Assembly: GCF_014648435.1 (NCBI RefSeq)
Contig: NZ_BMRC01000017.1
Span: 1-64,000, forward strand
Direction of reading: 5' to 3'
Length of the DNA stretch: 64,000 nt
DNA from: Nonomuraea spiralis
Lineage (GTDB): Bacteria; Actinomycetota; Actinomycetes; Streptosporangiales; Streptosporangiaceae
Of the stretch, positions 42,663-51,061 are shown piece by piece (within the stretch, counting starts at the first letter, position 1; every line of letters starts with the position of its first letter). The position numbers and the translations under genes were made by a program. The notes beneath the pieces were generated by a model. It had not been told where the DNA came from. It searched no databases and saw nothing but the letters and a program-made list of their open reading frames with translations.

Positions 42663-42748
42663 GTGTACTCCTGTTTACATATGTTTGATTTTGTACGGCT
42701 TGCCGTTCAGCATACGCGGGAAACCCGCCGAGTACGCTGCCAACCACC

Positions 42749-44062
42749 ATGTTTGACACCCTCGGGGCGAACATCGCCCTGGTCCTGCTCTTCATCCTGG
42801 TCGGCGGGTTCTTCGCCGGCGCCGAGATGGCGATGGTCTCGCTGCGGGAGAGCCAGGTCCGCAAGCTCGAAGGGCGCGGCCGCAGGGGCGAGCGGGTGGC
42901 CAAGCTCGCCCGCGACCCCAACCGCTTCCTGTCGGCCGTGCAGATCGGCGTGACCGTCGCCACGATGCTCTCGGCCGCCTTCGGCGCCGACCGGCTGGGC
43001 ATGGAGCTCGTCCCGCTGCTCGAACGCTGGGGAGTGCCCCACTCCGTCGCGCCCGTGCTCGCGCTCGTGCTGGTGACGCTGGCCATCTCGTACGTCTCGC
43101 TGGTGCTCGGCGAGCTGGCCCCCAAGCGGCTGGCCCTGCAGCGGTCGGAGGGCCTGTCGCTGTTCGTCGCCCCCTTCCTGGACCGGATCGCCGCCCTGTC
43201 GCGCCCGATCATCTGGATGTTGTCGAAGTCGACCGACCTGGTGGTCCGGCTGCTCGGCGGCAACCCGGAGGCCGACCGCGAGGAGGTCACCACCGAGGAA
43301 CTGCGGGACATGGTCGTCGGGCACGCCGAGCTGACCGCCGACGAGCGCAAGCTCATCGCCGAGGTGTTCGCCGCCGGCAAGCGCCAGCTCCGCGAGGTCA
43401 TGCTGCCCCGCACCGAGGTCGAGTTCATGGACGCCGAGACGCCGCTGGCCGAGGCCGCGAGCCTGGCCGCCGCGCTCCCGCACTCCCGCTTCCCCGTGTA
43501 CCGCGAGTCATACGATGAGATCACCGGTTTCGTCCACGTACGCGACCTGCTCGATCCCGAGTTGATCGGGCGTACCGAGCCCATCAGCGCGGTCGTGCCG
43601 ATCCGGCCGGCCAAGTTCGTGCCCGCCTCCAAGCGCCTGCTGACCACCCTGAACGAGATGCGCGCCGAGGGCCAGCACCTGGCCATCGTGGTCGACGAGT
43701 ACGGCGGCACCGCCGGCATCGTCACCATGGAGGACCTGGTCGAGGAGCTGATCGGCGACATCAGGGACGAGTACGACGTCGAGGAGGACGTCGTCGTCCT
43801 GCCCGCCGGCGAGATCGAGATCGACGGCCTGACCAACCTCAACGACTTCGCCGCCGAGACCGGCGTACGCCTGCCGGACGGCCCCTACGAGACGCTGGCC
43901 GGGTTCGTGATGGCCATGCTGGGCCACGTTCCGGGCGCCGGCGAGCGGGTGGAGATCCCCGGCTTCGAGCTCACGATCACCGAGCTGGACGGGCGCCGGA
44001 TCGCGCGGGTGAGGGTGAAACGCCGGGGGGTCGCCGAGTCGCCGCCCGACCAGGATTCCTGA
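42749..44062 (+). CDS. CNNM/CorC (HlyC)-family membrane protein
   Basis: 437 residues: CNNM (DUF21) membrane domain about 1-190 with three or four helices, a pair of CBS domains about 205-330 (VMLPRTEVEFMD, FVHVRDLL, VVDEYGGTAGIVTMEDLVEELIGDI) and a C-terminal CorC_HlyC domain. Usually linked to Mg/Co efflux. No ribosome site before the ATG. trpS follows after 14 bp. Confidence 0.92.
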   Translation: MFDTLGANIALVLLFILVGGFFAGAEMAMVSLRESQVRKLEGRGRRGERVAKLARDPNRFLSAVQIGVTVATMLSAAFGADRLGMELVPLLERWGVPHSVAPVLALVLVTLAISYVSLVLGELAPKRLALQRSEGLSLFVAPFLDRIAALSRPIIWMLSKSTDLVVRLLGGNPEADREEVTTEELRDMVVGHAELTADERKLIAEVFAAGKRQLREVMLPRTEVEFMDAETPLAEAASLAAALPHSRFPVYRESYDEITGFVHVRDLLDPELIGRTEPISAVVPIRPAKFVPASKRLLTTLNEMRAEGQHLAIVVDEYGGTAGIVTMEDLVEELIGDIRDEYDVEEDVVVLPAGEIEIDGLTNLNDFAAETGVRLPDGPYETLAGFVMAMLGHVPGAGERVEIPGFELTITELDGRRIARVRVKRRGVAESPPDQDS

Positions 44063-44076
44063 CACAATTGCCTGCT

Positions 44077-45081
44077 ATGGCCAGACCTCGTGTTCTCTCC
44101 GGCATCCAGCCCACCGCGGACTCCTTCCACCTGGGCAACTACCTGGGTGCGGTCCGTCAGTGGGTCACCATGCAGGAGACCCACGACGCCTTCTACTGCG
44201 TGGTCGATCTTCACGCGATCACCGTGCCGACCGAGCCCGCCGCCCTGCGCAGGCGCAGCCGGGTGGCCGCCGCGCAGCTCTTCGCCGCCGGGCTCGACGC
44301 CGAGCGCTCGACCGTCTTCGTGCAGTCGCACGTGCGCGAGCACACCGAGCTCGCCTGGATCCTGATCTGCCTCACGGGCATGGGCGAGGCCGCCCGGATG
44401 ACGCAGTTCAAGGACAAGTCGGCCAAGTTCGGCGAGAGCGCGGCCAGCGTCGGGCTGTTCACGTACCCGATCCTCCAGGCCGCGGACATCCTGCTCTACC
44501 AGGCCAACGCCGTGCCGGTCGGGGCCGACCAGAAGCAGCACCTGGAGCTCACCCGCGACCTGGGCCAGCGCTTCAACCACCGCTTCGGCGACACCTTCAC
44601 GCTGCCCGACCCGTACATCCTCAAGGAGGTCGAGAAGATCACCGACCTCCAGGACCCGACGGCGAAGATGTCGAAGTCGTCCTCCAGTCCGGCGGGCATC
44701 CTCGACGTGCTGGAGCAGCCGGGGCCGCTGCGCAAGAAGGTCATGCGCGCGGTGACCGACACGGGCTCCGAGGTCCTGTTCGACGAGGAGAACAAGCCGG
44801 GCATCTCCAACCTGCTGCGCATCCAGTCGGCGCTGACCGGCACTCCCATCCCCGACCTGGTCGCCCGTTACGAGGGCCAGGGCTACGGCACGTTCAAGAA
44901 GGACGTGGCCGAGGCGGTCGTGGAGGCGTTCACGCCGATCCGGGAGCGCACGGAGAAGCTGCTGGCCGACGAGGCCGAGCTCGACCGCCTGCTGGCCGTC
45001 GGCGCCGAGCGCGCCGCTGCCGTGGCCCGGCGGACGATGGCCGAGGTCCGCGACCGCGTGGGCTTCCTGCCCAAGCTCTGA
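44077..45081 (+). CDS. trpS: Tryptophanyl-tRNA synthetase
   Basis: 334 residues, class I synthetase. HIGH-type motif in PTADSFHLGNYLGA and KMSKS in TAKMSKSSSS; GADQKQHLELTRDL is a conserved TrpRS block. ATG 44077 matches the usual MARPRVLSGIQP start. Probably co-transcribed with the CNNM gene. Confidence 0.96.
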   Translation: MARPRVLSGIQPTADSFHLGNYLGAVRQWVTMQETHDAFYCVVDLHAITVPTEPAALRRRSRVAAAQLFAAGLDAERSTVFVQSHVREHTELAWILICLTGMGEAARMTQFKDKSAKFGESAASVGLFTYPILQAADILLYQANAVPVGADQKQHLELTRDLGQRFNHRFGDTFTLPDPYILKEVEKITDLQDPTAKMSKSSSSPAGILDVLEQPGPLRKKVMRAVTDTGSEVLFDEENKPGISNLLRIQSALTGTPIPDLVARYEGQGYGTFKKDVAEAVVEAFTPIRERTEKLLADEAELDRLLAVGAERAAAVARRTMAEVRDRVGFLPKL

Positions 45082-45115
45082 CCGCTGAGGACGGCGGGTT
45101 GCCGTCCCTCAGCGG
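45082..45115. terminator. Bidirectional terminator after trpS
   Basis: CCGCTGAGG-ACGGC / GCCGTCCCTCAGCGG: 14-bp stem with one bulge and a 5-nt loop, overlapping the stop of the convergent small gene. Confidence 0.7.
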
Positions 45116-45318
45116 CCCGGCTGCGCCGGTGACCGGTCGAGGGGCCGGACGCGCAGGCGGGCGCGCAGCGCGGCCAGGCTCCGGCCGGTGAGCCGGACGT
45201 CGCCGGACACGGCGGTCCAGCCCGATCGTCCCCGGCTGAACGCCCAGCCGGGGAACTCCCGGACCGCCTCCTCCAGCAGGCGTTCCATGACGACGTCGGC
45301 ACTTGGAGTTCTGGTCAT
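45109..45318 (-). CDS. Small hypothetical protein downstream of an XRE regulator
   Basis: 69 residues (MTRTPSADVVMERLLEEAVR at the start), acidic helix first, then an Arg-rich C-terminus. Good third-position GC. No family recognised. It follows the XRE regulator gene by 86 bp on the same strand, an arrangement often seen for small partners of actinobacterial XRE proteins. Confidence 0.5.
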   Translation of the reverse strand: MTRTPSADVVMERLLEEAVREFPGWAFSRGRSGWTAVSGDVRLTGRSLAALRARLRVRPLDRSPAQPGR

Positions 45319-45404
45319 GGACGCACAGTGCCACTCCGGCGGCTCACAGTGACGAACCGCGGCGACAGATCTCCCCGTTCGGAATCGGCGAACTGAGAGT
45401 TCGC

Positions 45405-46595
45405 CTACACGTCGATGTTGTGGCGTTCGGCCAGGAAGCGCACCTCCGGCGCCCACGACGGCCTGGCGCGGCGGACCAGCGAGCGGACCATCTCCCGCAG
45501 CAGCAGCTTGTGGTCGAGCTCCTCGGGGCTCTCGCGCTCGATCCGCAGCAGGTAGACCAGGCTCGCGGCGTCGTCCCCCAGGTCCTCGCAGGCGCGGGCG
45601 ACGTGGCACAGGTGGGTGGTGCGCCGCTCGATGGAGGGGGTCCTGCGGATGTCGATGTCGTCGGCGAGCCGCAGTACGTCCTCGGGACGGCCGGTGTCGT
45701 TCTCGATGCTGGCCATGTGGATGGCCACGTTGGTGGGGCCGAAGAAGGCCAGGTCGTAGGCGCCTGAGTGGTCGTCCGCGCGGTCGGCGAGCTTGGCCGC
45801 GGTGCCGCGTACGGTCTCCCTGGCCTGGTCGTCGTCTCCGCCGCGGGCCGCGCTGATGGCGGCCAGCAGGTGCAGCGCGCCGAGCGCCTTGATGTGCCGT
45901 ACGTCGCCGTCGGCCACATGGGGTTCGAGGAGCTCGATGCCGCGCCTGGCCACGTCGTGGGCGATCTGGTGCATGTCGTCGGAGAGCATCGACTGGCCGA
46001 GGTTCCAGTGGGCCCAGGCGAGCATCAGCGGGTCGGCGGACTCCTCGGCGTACCGCATGGCCCGGTCGGCGGCCAGGTGGGCGAGATCGACCCGCTGCAG
46101 GTGCTTGAGCACGCCCCTCGCCAGCATGTACGCGTCCGTCGCCACGCTGTAGGCCGAGGCCGTGCGCTCGGCCACCAGGCTCTCGGCATCGGAGACCAGC
46201 GAGGGCAGCGCGGCCATTAGGATCGAGTACCGCCGGGCCGAGGTGAACCAGGCGTTGCGCGCCGCCGCCACCCGTTCCGACAGTTGCCCGGCGTCGGGCG
46301 GTTCGAGGTCGGGCTCGCGGGTGCGGCAGGCGAACAGGGCCCGCTCGATGTCGCGGATCTGCGGCCTGCTGGGCTCGTGGGAGTCGCGGGGGGTCTCGCC
46401 GAGGAGCACGGCGGTCCGTACGCCGAGGACCTTGGCGATCTCGCGGAGAAGGGGCAGCGAGGGGGTGCGTTTGCCATGTTCGATCAGTTCGATGTGGCGG
46501 GTGGTGCAGCCGGACTGGGTCGCCAGCGCGGTGGTGCTCATGCCCCTTCGTTCGCGCTGGAGCCTGACCATCTGCCCGGTGCTGATTTCGGTCAT
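45405..46595 (-). CDS. XRE helix-turn-helix regulator with C-terminal TPR-like domain
   Basis: 396 residues. HTH_3 at about 8-65 (MVRLQRERRGMSTTALATQS…HIELIEHGKRTPSLPLL), then an all-helical repeat domain (about 150-390) typical of regulators that bind small signals or peptides. ATG with AGGAGG about ten bases upstream. Targets unknown. Confidence 0.83.
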   Translation of the reverse strand: MTEISTGQMVRLQRERRGMSTTALATQSGCTTRHIELIEHGKRTPSLPLLREIAKVLGVRTAVLLGETPRDSHEPSRPQIRDIERALFACRTREPDLEPPDAGQLSERVAAARNAWFTSARRYSILMAALPSLVSDAESLVAERTASAYSVATDAYMLARGVLKHLQRVDLAHLAADRAMRYAEESADPLMLAWAHWNLGQSMLSDDMHQIAHDVARRGIELLEPHVADGDVRHIKALGALHLLAAISAARGGDDDQARETVRGTAAKLADRADDHSGAYDLAFFGPTNVAIHMASIENDTGRPEDVLRLADDIDIRRTPSIERRTTHLCHVARACEDLGDDAASLVYLLRIERESPEELDHKLLLREMVRSLVRRARPSWAPEVRFLAERHNIDV

Positions 46596-46730
46596 GGGGG
46601 TGGCGCCTCCTGGCTCGGTCCCAACCCCCCACAGGCTAGGGTGCCCGGACCGGCCCTGCCATGCGTTCCCCCCTGGTCAGGAGGTACGTCGGCAACCTCC
46701 CACGCCTAGGCTTTTACGGTTCTTTGCCCA

Positions 46731-47204
46731 CTATTGGGACGGTCGGGTGTGATGATCGCGCAGCCGTGCGAGCAGGCCGACGAGCTGGTCGCGCTCGGCC
46801 TCGCTCAGGGGCGCCAGCACCTCGTCCTGGACGGCGTCGACCAGGCCGTCGAGCCGGGTGAGCCGGTCGCGGCCGCGTTCGGTCATGGAGATCACGTTGC
46901 GACGGCGGTCGGCGGGGTCGGGCGCGCGCTCGACGAGGTCTCGCTCGGCCAGCTCGTTGAGCAGCGCGACCATGTCGCTGCGGTAGATGCCGGTGCGCCG
47001 GCTCAGCTCGGCCTGGCTGGCGGGGCCGGACTCGCGCAGCGCGACCAGCACCGCGTAGTGCCACTTGCGCGCGTCGGCGCGCGCGAGCCGGTCGCTGACC
47101 AGCCGGTCGGCCTGCATCGCGACGTGCGCGAGCAACCGGCTCGGCAGGCCGCGCAGGCGGGCGGGGGCGGCCTGGTCGCCGGCGTCGGTCATGTCGTGGC
47201 TCAT
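46731..47204 (-). CDS. MarR-family regulator
   Basis: 157 residues, winged helix at about 45-115 (WHYAVLVALRESGPASQAELSRRTG, DMVALLNELAERDLVERAPDPADRR). Divergent from the dehalogenase-like gene, with a perfect palindrome between them. ATG 47204 is chosen; ATG 47192 is a close alternative. Confidence 0.87.
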   Translation of the reverse strand: MSHDMTDAGDQAAPARLRGLPSRLLAHVAMQADRLVSDRLARADARKWHYAVLVALRESGPASQAELSRRTGIYRSDMVALLNELAERDLVERAPDPADRRRNVISMTERGRDRLTRLDGLVDAVQDEVLAPLSEAERDQLVGLLARLRDHHTRPSQ

Positions 47205-47225
47205 GCCGGCGATCCTACCCCGTTG

Positions 47226-47273
47226 CGTTAGTCGCACTAACGATGTAATTTCATTAGTGCCACGAACGTTAGT
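47226..47273. promoter_or_regulatory. MarR operator region before the dehalogenase-like gene
   Basis: Perfect palindrome CGTTAGT-CGC-ACTAACG (47226-47242), plus further copies of the half site: ATTAGTG at 47253 and CGTTAGT at 47267-47273. Confidence 0.65.
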
Positions 47274-47308
47274 AAGGCGAACGAAAGAGGCCGTCATGCC
47301 TGTTGTCG

Positions 47309-48157
47309 ATGCTGGACTCGACCATCCATTACGAGGACCGGGGCGAGGGCGCCCCGATCGTCTTCCTGCACGGCAATCCCAACTCCTCCCACTTGTGGCG
47401 CAACGTGCTTCCCGCCGTGGGCGGCCCCGGCCGGTTGCTGGCTCCCGACCTGATCGGCATGGGACGTTCGGGGAAGCCCGACATCGACTACCGGTTCACC
47501 GACCATGCCCGCTACCTGGATGCCTGGTTCGACCGGCTCGGGCTGGAGGACGTGGTGCTGGTCGGGCACGACTGGGGTGGCGCGCTGGCCTTCGACTGGG
47601 CGGCGCGGCATCCGGAGCGGGTGCGCGGGGTGGCCTTCTTCGAGACCATCGTGCGGCCGATGAGCTGGAGCGAGCTGGGCGAGGGGCCGCGCGCCCGCAG
47701 CGAGCTGATCAGGAGCGAGGAGGGGGAGCGGCTGGTGCTCGACGACGACTTCCTGGTGCGGACGGCGTACACGGGCGGGGTGTTGAACCCGCTCGGCGAG
47801 GAGGAGTTGCGGCCGTACCTGGAGGCGTACGCGACCAGGGAGAGCCGCAGGCCGCTGCTGCAGTGGGCGCGTTCGATCCCGCTCGACGGCGACCCGGCCG
47901 ACGTGGCCGAGGCGGTCGAGCGCTACGACAAGTGGCTGGCGGCCAGCGACGACGTGCCCAAGCTGCTGCTCACCTTCGACTCCTCGCCGACCCTGCTCAT
48001 CCAGGGTGAGGTGCTCGACTGGTGCGCGCGCAACATCGCGGCCCTGGAGATCGAGCACCTGGGCCCGGCCGGTCACCACGCGCCGGAGGACCAGCCGGAG
48101 GCCATCGCGGCGGCGATCAGCTCATGGGCCGGCCGCCACGCGCTGCGCCCGAGCTAG
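47309..48157 (+). CDS. Haloalkane dehalogenase-like alpha/beta hydrolase (start in doubt)
   Basis: 282 residues from ATG 47309. The catalytic set matches the DhaA/LinB group: Asn23 in HGNPNSS, nucleophile D88 with Trp89 in GHDWGG, acid Glu112 in FFETIVRP, base His in GPAGHHAPEDQP. The group replaces halogen by hydroxyl in haloalkanes. The best ribosome site (AAAGAGG) serves ATG 47296, which is in another frame and reads MPVVDAGLDHP; the usual family start would be MPVVDA joined to DSTIHYED, so one base seems inserted near 47310. Either a frameshift or a shifted start. The stop shares CTAG with the convergent MarR gene. Confidence 0.7.
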   Translation: MLDSTIHYEDRGEGAPIVFLHGNPNSSHLWRNVLPAVGGPGRLLAPDLIGMGRSGKPDIDYRFTDHARYLDAWFDRLGLEDVVLVGHDWGGALAFDWAARHPERVRGVAFFETIVRPMSWSELGEGPRARSELIRSEEGERLVLDDDFLVRTAYTGGVLNPLGEEELRPYLEAYATRESRRPLLQWARSIPLDGDPADVAEAVERYDKWLAASDDVPKLLLTFDSSPTLLIQGEVLDWCARNIAALEIEHLGPAGHHAPEDQPEAIAAAISSWAGRHALRPS

Positions 48158-48678
48158 CGGAACCGGCGGCGGCCGACGAGCCCCAGCACCTCGCGCAGCG
48201 CGTCGGCCGCCGCCCGGACGTCCGCCTCGGGCACCCCGGCCAGCACCTCCTCGTGCGCCCGTGACGAGGCGTCGAGCGCCGCCAGCGCCACCCGGTGGCC
48301 CTCGGCCGTGAGCTGCACCCAGCGGCTGCGCGCGTCGCCCGCGTTGGCCTCCCGCTCGACGTAGCCCGCCGCCGTCAGGCGCTGGAGCACGTTGCTGGTG
48401 CCCCCGGAGGTCAGCAGCAGCGCCTTGGTCAGCTCGCTCGGCTTCATCCGGTGGGGCGCCGGTGTACGGGCGAGCGCGGCCAGTACGTCGAACTCCGCGT
48501 AGGTCAGCCCCAGCTCGGTCAGCTCGGCCTTGATCGCCTGCTCGAAGACCAGGTGCAGCCGGGACAGGCGCTTGCTCAGCTCCAAACCGGCGATGAGCGA
48601 CGACGACAACCCCGACTCCGTCCAGCGGGGCACCATCGCGTCGATCTCGTCCGGTCTCACGTCATCGAGGATACCCAT
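48154..48678 (-). CDS. MarR-family regulator
   Basis: 174 residues, winged helix about 55-125 (YAEFDVLAALARTPAPHRMKPSELTKAL, GGTSNVLQRLTAAGYVERE, DARSRWVQLT). Divergent from the amidohydrolase with a strong palindrome between, so probably its repressor. ATG 48678 is preferred; a GTG at 48660 is possible. Confidence 0.86.
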   Translation of the reverse strand: MGILDDVRPDEIDAMVPRWTESGLSSSLIAGLELSKRLSRLHLVFEQAIKAELTELGLTYAEFDVLAALARTPAPHRMKPSELTKALLLTSGGTSNVLQRLTAAGYVEREANAGDARSRWVQLTAEGHRVALAALDASSRAHEEVLAGVPEADVRAAADALREVLGLVGRRRFR

Positions 48679-48687
48679 CGCCAGATT

Positions 48688-48718
48688 GCTTTTTAAAAAG
48701 CTTCTCGTTAAGCTTTTT
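48688..48718. promoter_or_regulatory. Overlapping palindromes: MarR operator of the amidohydrolase
   Basis: AAAAAGCTT-CTCGTT-AAGCTTTTT (48695-48718, perfect 9-bp arms) overlaps GCTTTTTAAAAAGC (48688-48701), giving three GCTTTTT half sites. It ends four bases before the amidohydrolase ATG. Confidence 0.7.
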
Positions 48719-48721
48719 GCC

Positions 48722-49999
48722 ATGACAACTCTCCTGATCAAGAACGGCACCGTGATCGACACCGAGCCGGAGCCCGTGGTGCTCGGCCAGGTGGACGTGC
48801 GCGTCGAGGACGGCCTGATCGCCGAGGTGGGCCCCGGCCTGCCCGACGACCCGGACGCCGAGGTGATCGACGCCACCGGCCGGATCGTGTTGCCCGGGTT
48901 CGTCGACACCCACCGGCACACCTGGCAGACCGGCATCAGGGCGGTCGCCGCCGACCTCACCTTCGACGGCTACCTGCGCCGCATACTCAACGAGCTGGCC
49001 CCCGCCTACCGCCCCGAGGACGTCTACGCGGGCAACCTGGCCGGCGCGCTGGAATGCCTCGACACCGGCGTCACCACGCTGCTCGACTGGTCCCACATCC
49101 AGCTCTCGCCCGGCCACACCGAGGCCACCGTGCGGGCGCTGCGCGACTCCGGGATCAGGGCCGTGCTCGGCTACTGCCACGGCGGCGACCCGGGCGCGCT
49201 CGTCCGCGAGGGCCGCCGGGTGCACGACGAGCACTTCGGCGCGGGCGGCGGCCTGGTCACCATGGTCGTCGCCGCGCTCGGGCCGGAGATCGTGGACGAG
49301 GCGCACGCCCTGGCGGAGTGGCGTCTGGCGAGCGAGCTCGACCTGCCGGTCACCGTTCACATGGGCGGCCAGGGCCCGGACAGCGCCGCGCGCGGGCTGG
49401 CGTTCCTGGAGGCGAACGGGCTGCTGCGCCCCCGTACGACGTTCGTGCACGCCAACCACTACACCGACGAGGAGTTCAAGCGCATCGCGGGCAGCGGGGG
49501 CAGCGTGTCGGTCTCGCCGGTCGACGAGATGACGCTCGGCATCGGCTACCCCGTCAGCGGACGGGCCAGGGCGGCGGGCGTCCCGACCGGTCTCGGCATC
49601 GACACGGTGACCTGCGCGCCGGGTGACATGTTCAGCCTGATGCGGGCGGCGTACCTGCTGGAGCGCGGCCGTCCGGACGGCGCGGGCGCCGGCTTCACCA
49701 CCCGGGACGTGCTGCGCATGGCCACCGTCGAGGGCGCCGAGGTGGTCGGGCTGGGCGACGTCGTGGGCTCGCTGCGGCCGGGCAAGCAGGCCGACGTGCT
49801 GCTGCTGCGTACGGACACGCTCGGCATGGCGGCGGCGCACGACCCGATCGCCGCGGTGGTGCTCAACGCCGACCCGGGCGCGGTGGAAACAGTGCTGGTG
49901 GGCGGGCGTGTGGTCAAGCGGGATGGGCAGATGCTCCACCAGGACCTGGCGGAGGTCCACGCGGCGCTGGCAGAATCGGCCGGCACTGTGACGAGGTGA
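48722..49999 (+). CDS. Amidohydrolase, chlorohydrolase/cytosine deaminase-like
   Basis: 425 residues, subtype III amidohydrolase. Metal ligands: HxH in VDTHRHTWQT, His in VTVHMGG, His in FVHANH, Asp in GIDTV. Related to AtzB/TrzN and guanine or cytosine deaminases, which remove chloride or amino groups from rings. ATG 48722 sits directly after the MarR operator, a position where repression would block transcription. Substrate unknown. Confidence 0.85.
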   Translation: MTTLLIKNGTVIDTEPEPVVLGQVDVRVEDGLIAEVGPGLPDDPDAEVIDATGRIVLPGFVDTHRHTWQTGIRAVAADLTFDGYLRRILNELAPAYRPEDVYAGNLAGALECLDTGVTTLLDWSHIQLSPGHTEATVRALRDSGIRAVLGYCHGGDPGALVREGRRVHDEHFGAGGGLVTMVVAALGPEIVDEAHALAEWRLASELDLPVTVHMGGQGPDSAARGLAFLEANGLLRPRTTFVHANHYTDEEFKRIAGSGGSVSVSPVDEMTLGIGYPVSGRARAAGVPTGLGIDTVTCAPGDMFSLMRAAYLLERGRPDGAGAGFTTRDVLRMATVEGAEVVGLGDVVGSLRPGKQADVLLLRTDTLGMAAAHDPIAAVVLNADPGAVETVLVGGRVVKRDGQMLHQDLAEVHAALAESAGTVTR

Positions 50000-50029
50000 T
50001 CAATCGCCTCCGGCGGGAGGTGTGAGGAC

Positions 50030-51049
50030 GTGTTGGCGAGTCTGACCGAGCGGATCGAGTCGGTACGGGCCTGGGGGCGCAGGACGCTCGACCACTGGCG
50101 CGTCCGCAGGTTGTGGATCGACCACCTGGTCAGGGCCGTACGCCGCTACCAGATCCAGAGGGGCGACCGGCTGGCCGGCTCGGTCACCTACTTCTGCTTC
50201 CTGTCCTTCTTCCCGCTGCTCGCGCTCGGCTACGCGGTGCTCGGCTACACCCTCGACGCCAGCAGCGCGACCAGGAAGGCGCTGGAGACCGCCATCATCG
50301 AACGGCTGCCCGGCATCGCGGCCGACCTCAGACTGGACCAGATCGCCAGCGCCAGGACGACCGCCGGCATCATCGGCCTCCTCGGCCTCCTGTACGCCGG
50401 CCTCGGCGCGATGGACGCCCTGCGCGCGGCCCTGCGCGAGATGTCGATGACCACCGTGCCGCCCCCGAACTTCTTCCTGGGCAAGCTGCGCGACCTGATC
50501 TCGGTCGTCCTGCTCGGGACGACGCTGGTCGCCTCCGCGCTGGTGTCGGGGGCCGCGACCACGGTCACGGACAAGGTGCTCGACGCCGTCTTCGGCGACA
50601 ACTCGCTGCTCAGCACCCAGGGGTTCCGGATCTTCGTCGTGGTGGCGAGCGTCGTGGCCGACTGGGTGCTGTTCGTGATCCTGCTCGGCTGGGTGGCCAA
50701 GCCCGCCGAGCCGTTCAAGGTCATCATCCGGGGGGCGCTGCTCGGCGCGATCGGGTTCGGGCTGCTCAAGCAGGCGGCGAGCCTGCTGCTCAGCACCACG
50801 CTGAGCAACCCGATCTACGGCGCGTTCGCCGCCACCGTGGGACTGCTGCTGTGGATGAACTTCTCCGCCAGGCTCGTGCTGTTCGCCGCCTCGTGGACGT
50901 CCACCACCGGGTTGTGCCCGCCGCCGTCGCCGTCGCCGATCCCGTCGATCGGCGACCCGCTGGGGGTCCCGGTCGCCGACCCACGACCGCTGCGCGGCCC
51001 GGGCCCCGAGTGCAAGGGCGCGACCCCGCGCCCGACCTCGGAGCCGTGA
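50030..51049 (+). CDS. YihY/BrkB-family membrane protein
   Basis: 339 residues with six hydrophobic helices (about 45-280) after an amphipathic N-terminus (RGDRLAGSVTYFCFLSFFPLLAL is the family block, in two parts) and a Pro-rich tail of ~45 residues. The GTG start has GAGGAC just upstream. Function of the family is unclear; earlier RNase BN naming is considered wrong. Convergent with dacA, 12 bp apart. Confidence 0.87.
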   Translation: MLASLTERIESVRAWGRRTLDHWRVRRLWIDHLVRAVRRYQIQRGDRLAGSVTYFCFLSFFPLLALGYAVLGYTLDASSATRKALETAIIERLPGIAADLRLDQIASARTTAGIIGLLGLLYAGLGAMDALRAALREMSMTTVPPPNFFLGKLRDLISVVLLGTTLVASALVSGAATTVTDKVLDAVFGDNSLLSTQGFRIFVVVASVVADWVLFVILLGWVAKPAEPFKVIIRGALLGAIGFGLLKQAASLLLSTTLSNPIYGAFAATVGLLLWMNFSARLVLFAASWTSTTGLCPPPSPSPIPSIGDPLGVPVADPRPLRGPGPECKGATPRPTSEP

Positions 51050-51061
51050 CCCGTACGGGAG

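Noticed and set aside
51050..51059. CCCGTACGGG palindrome between the YihY gene and dacA
   Set aside because: No loop and too short to act as a terminator with confidence.
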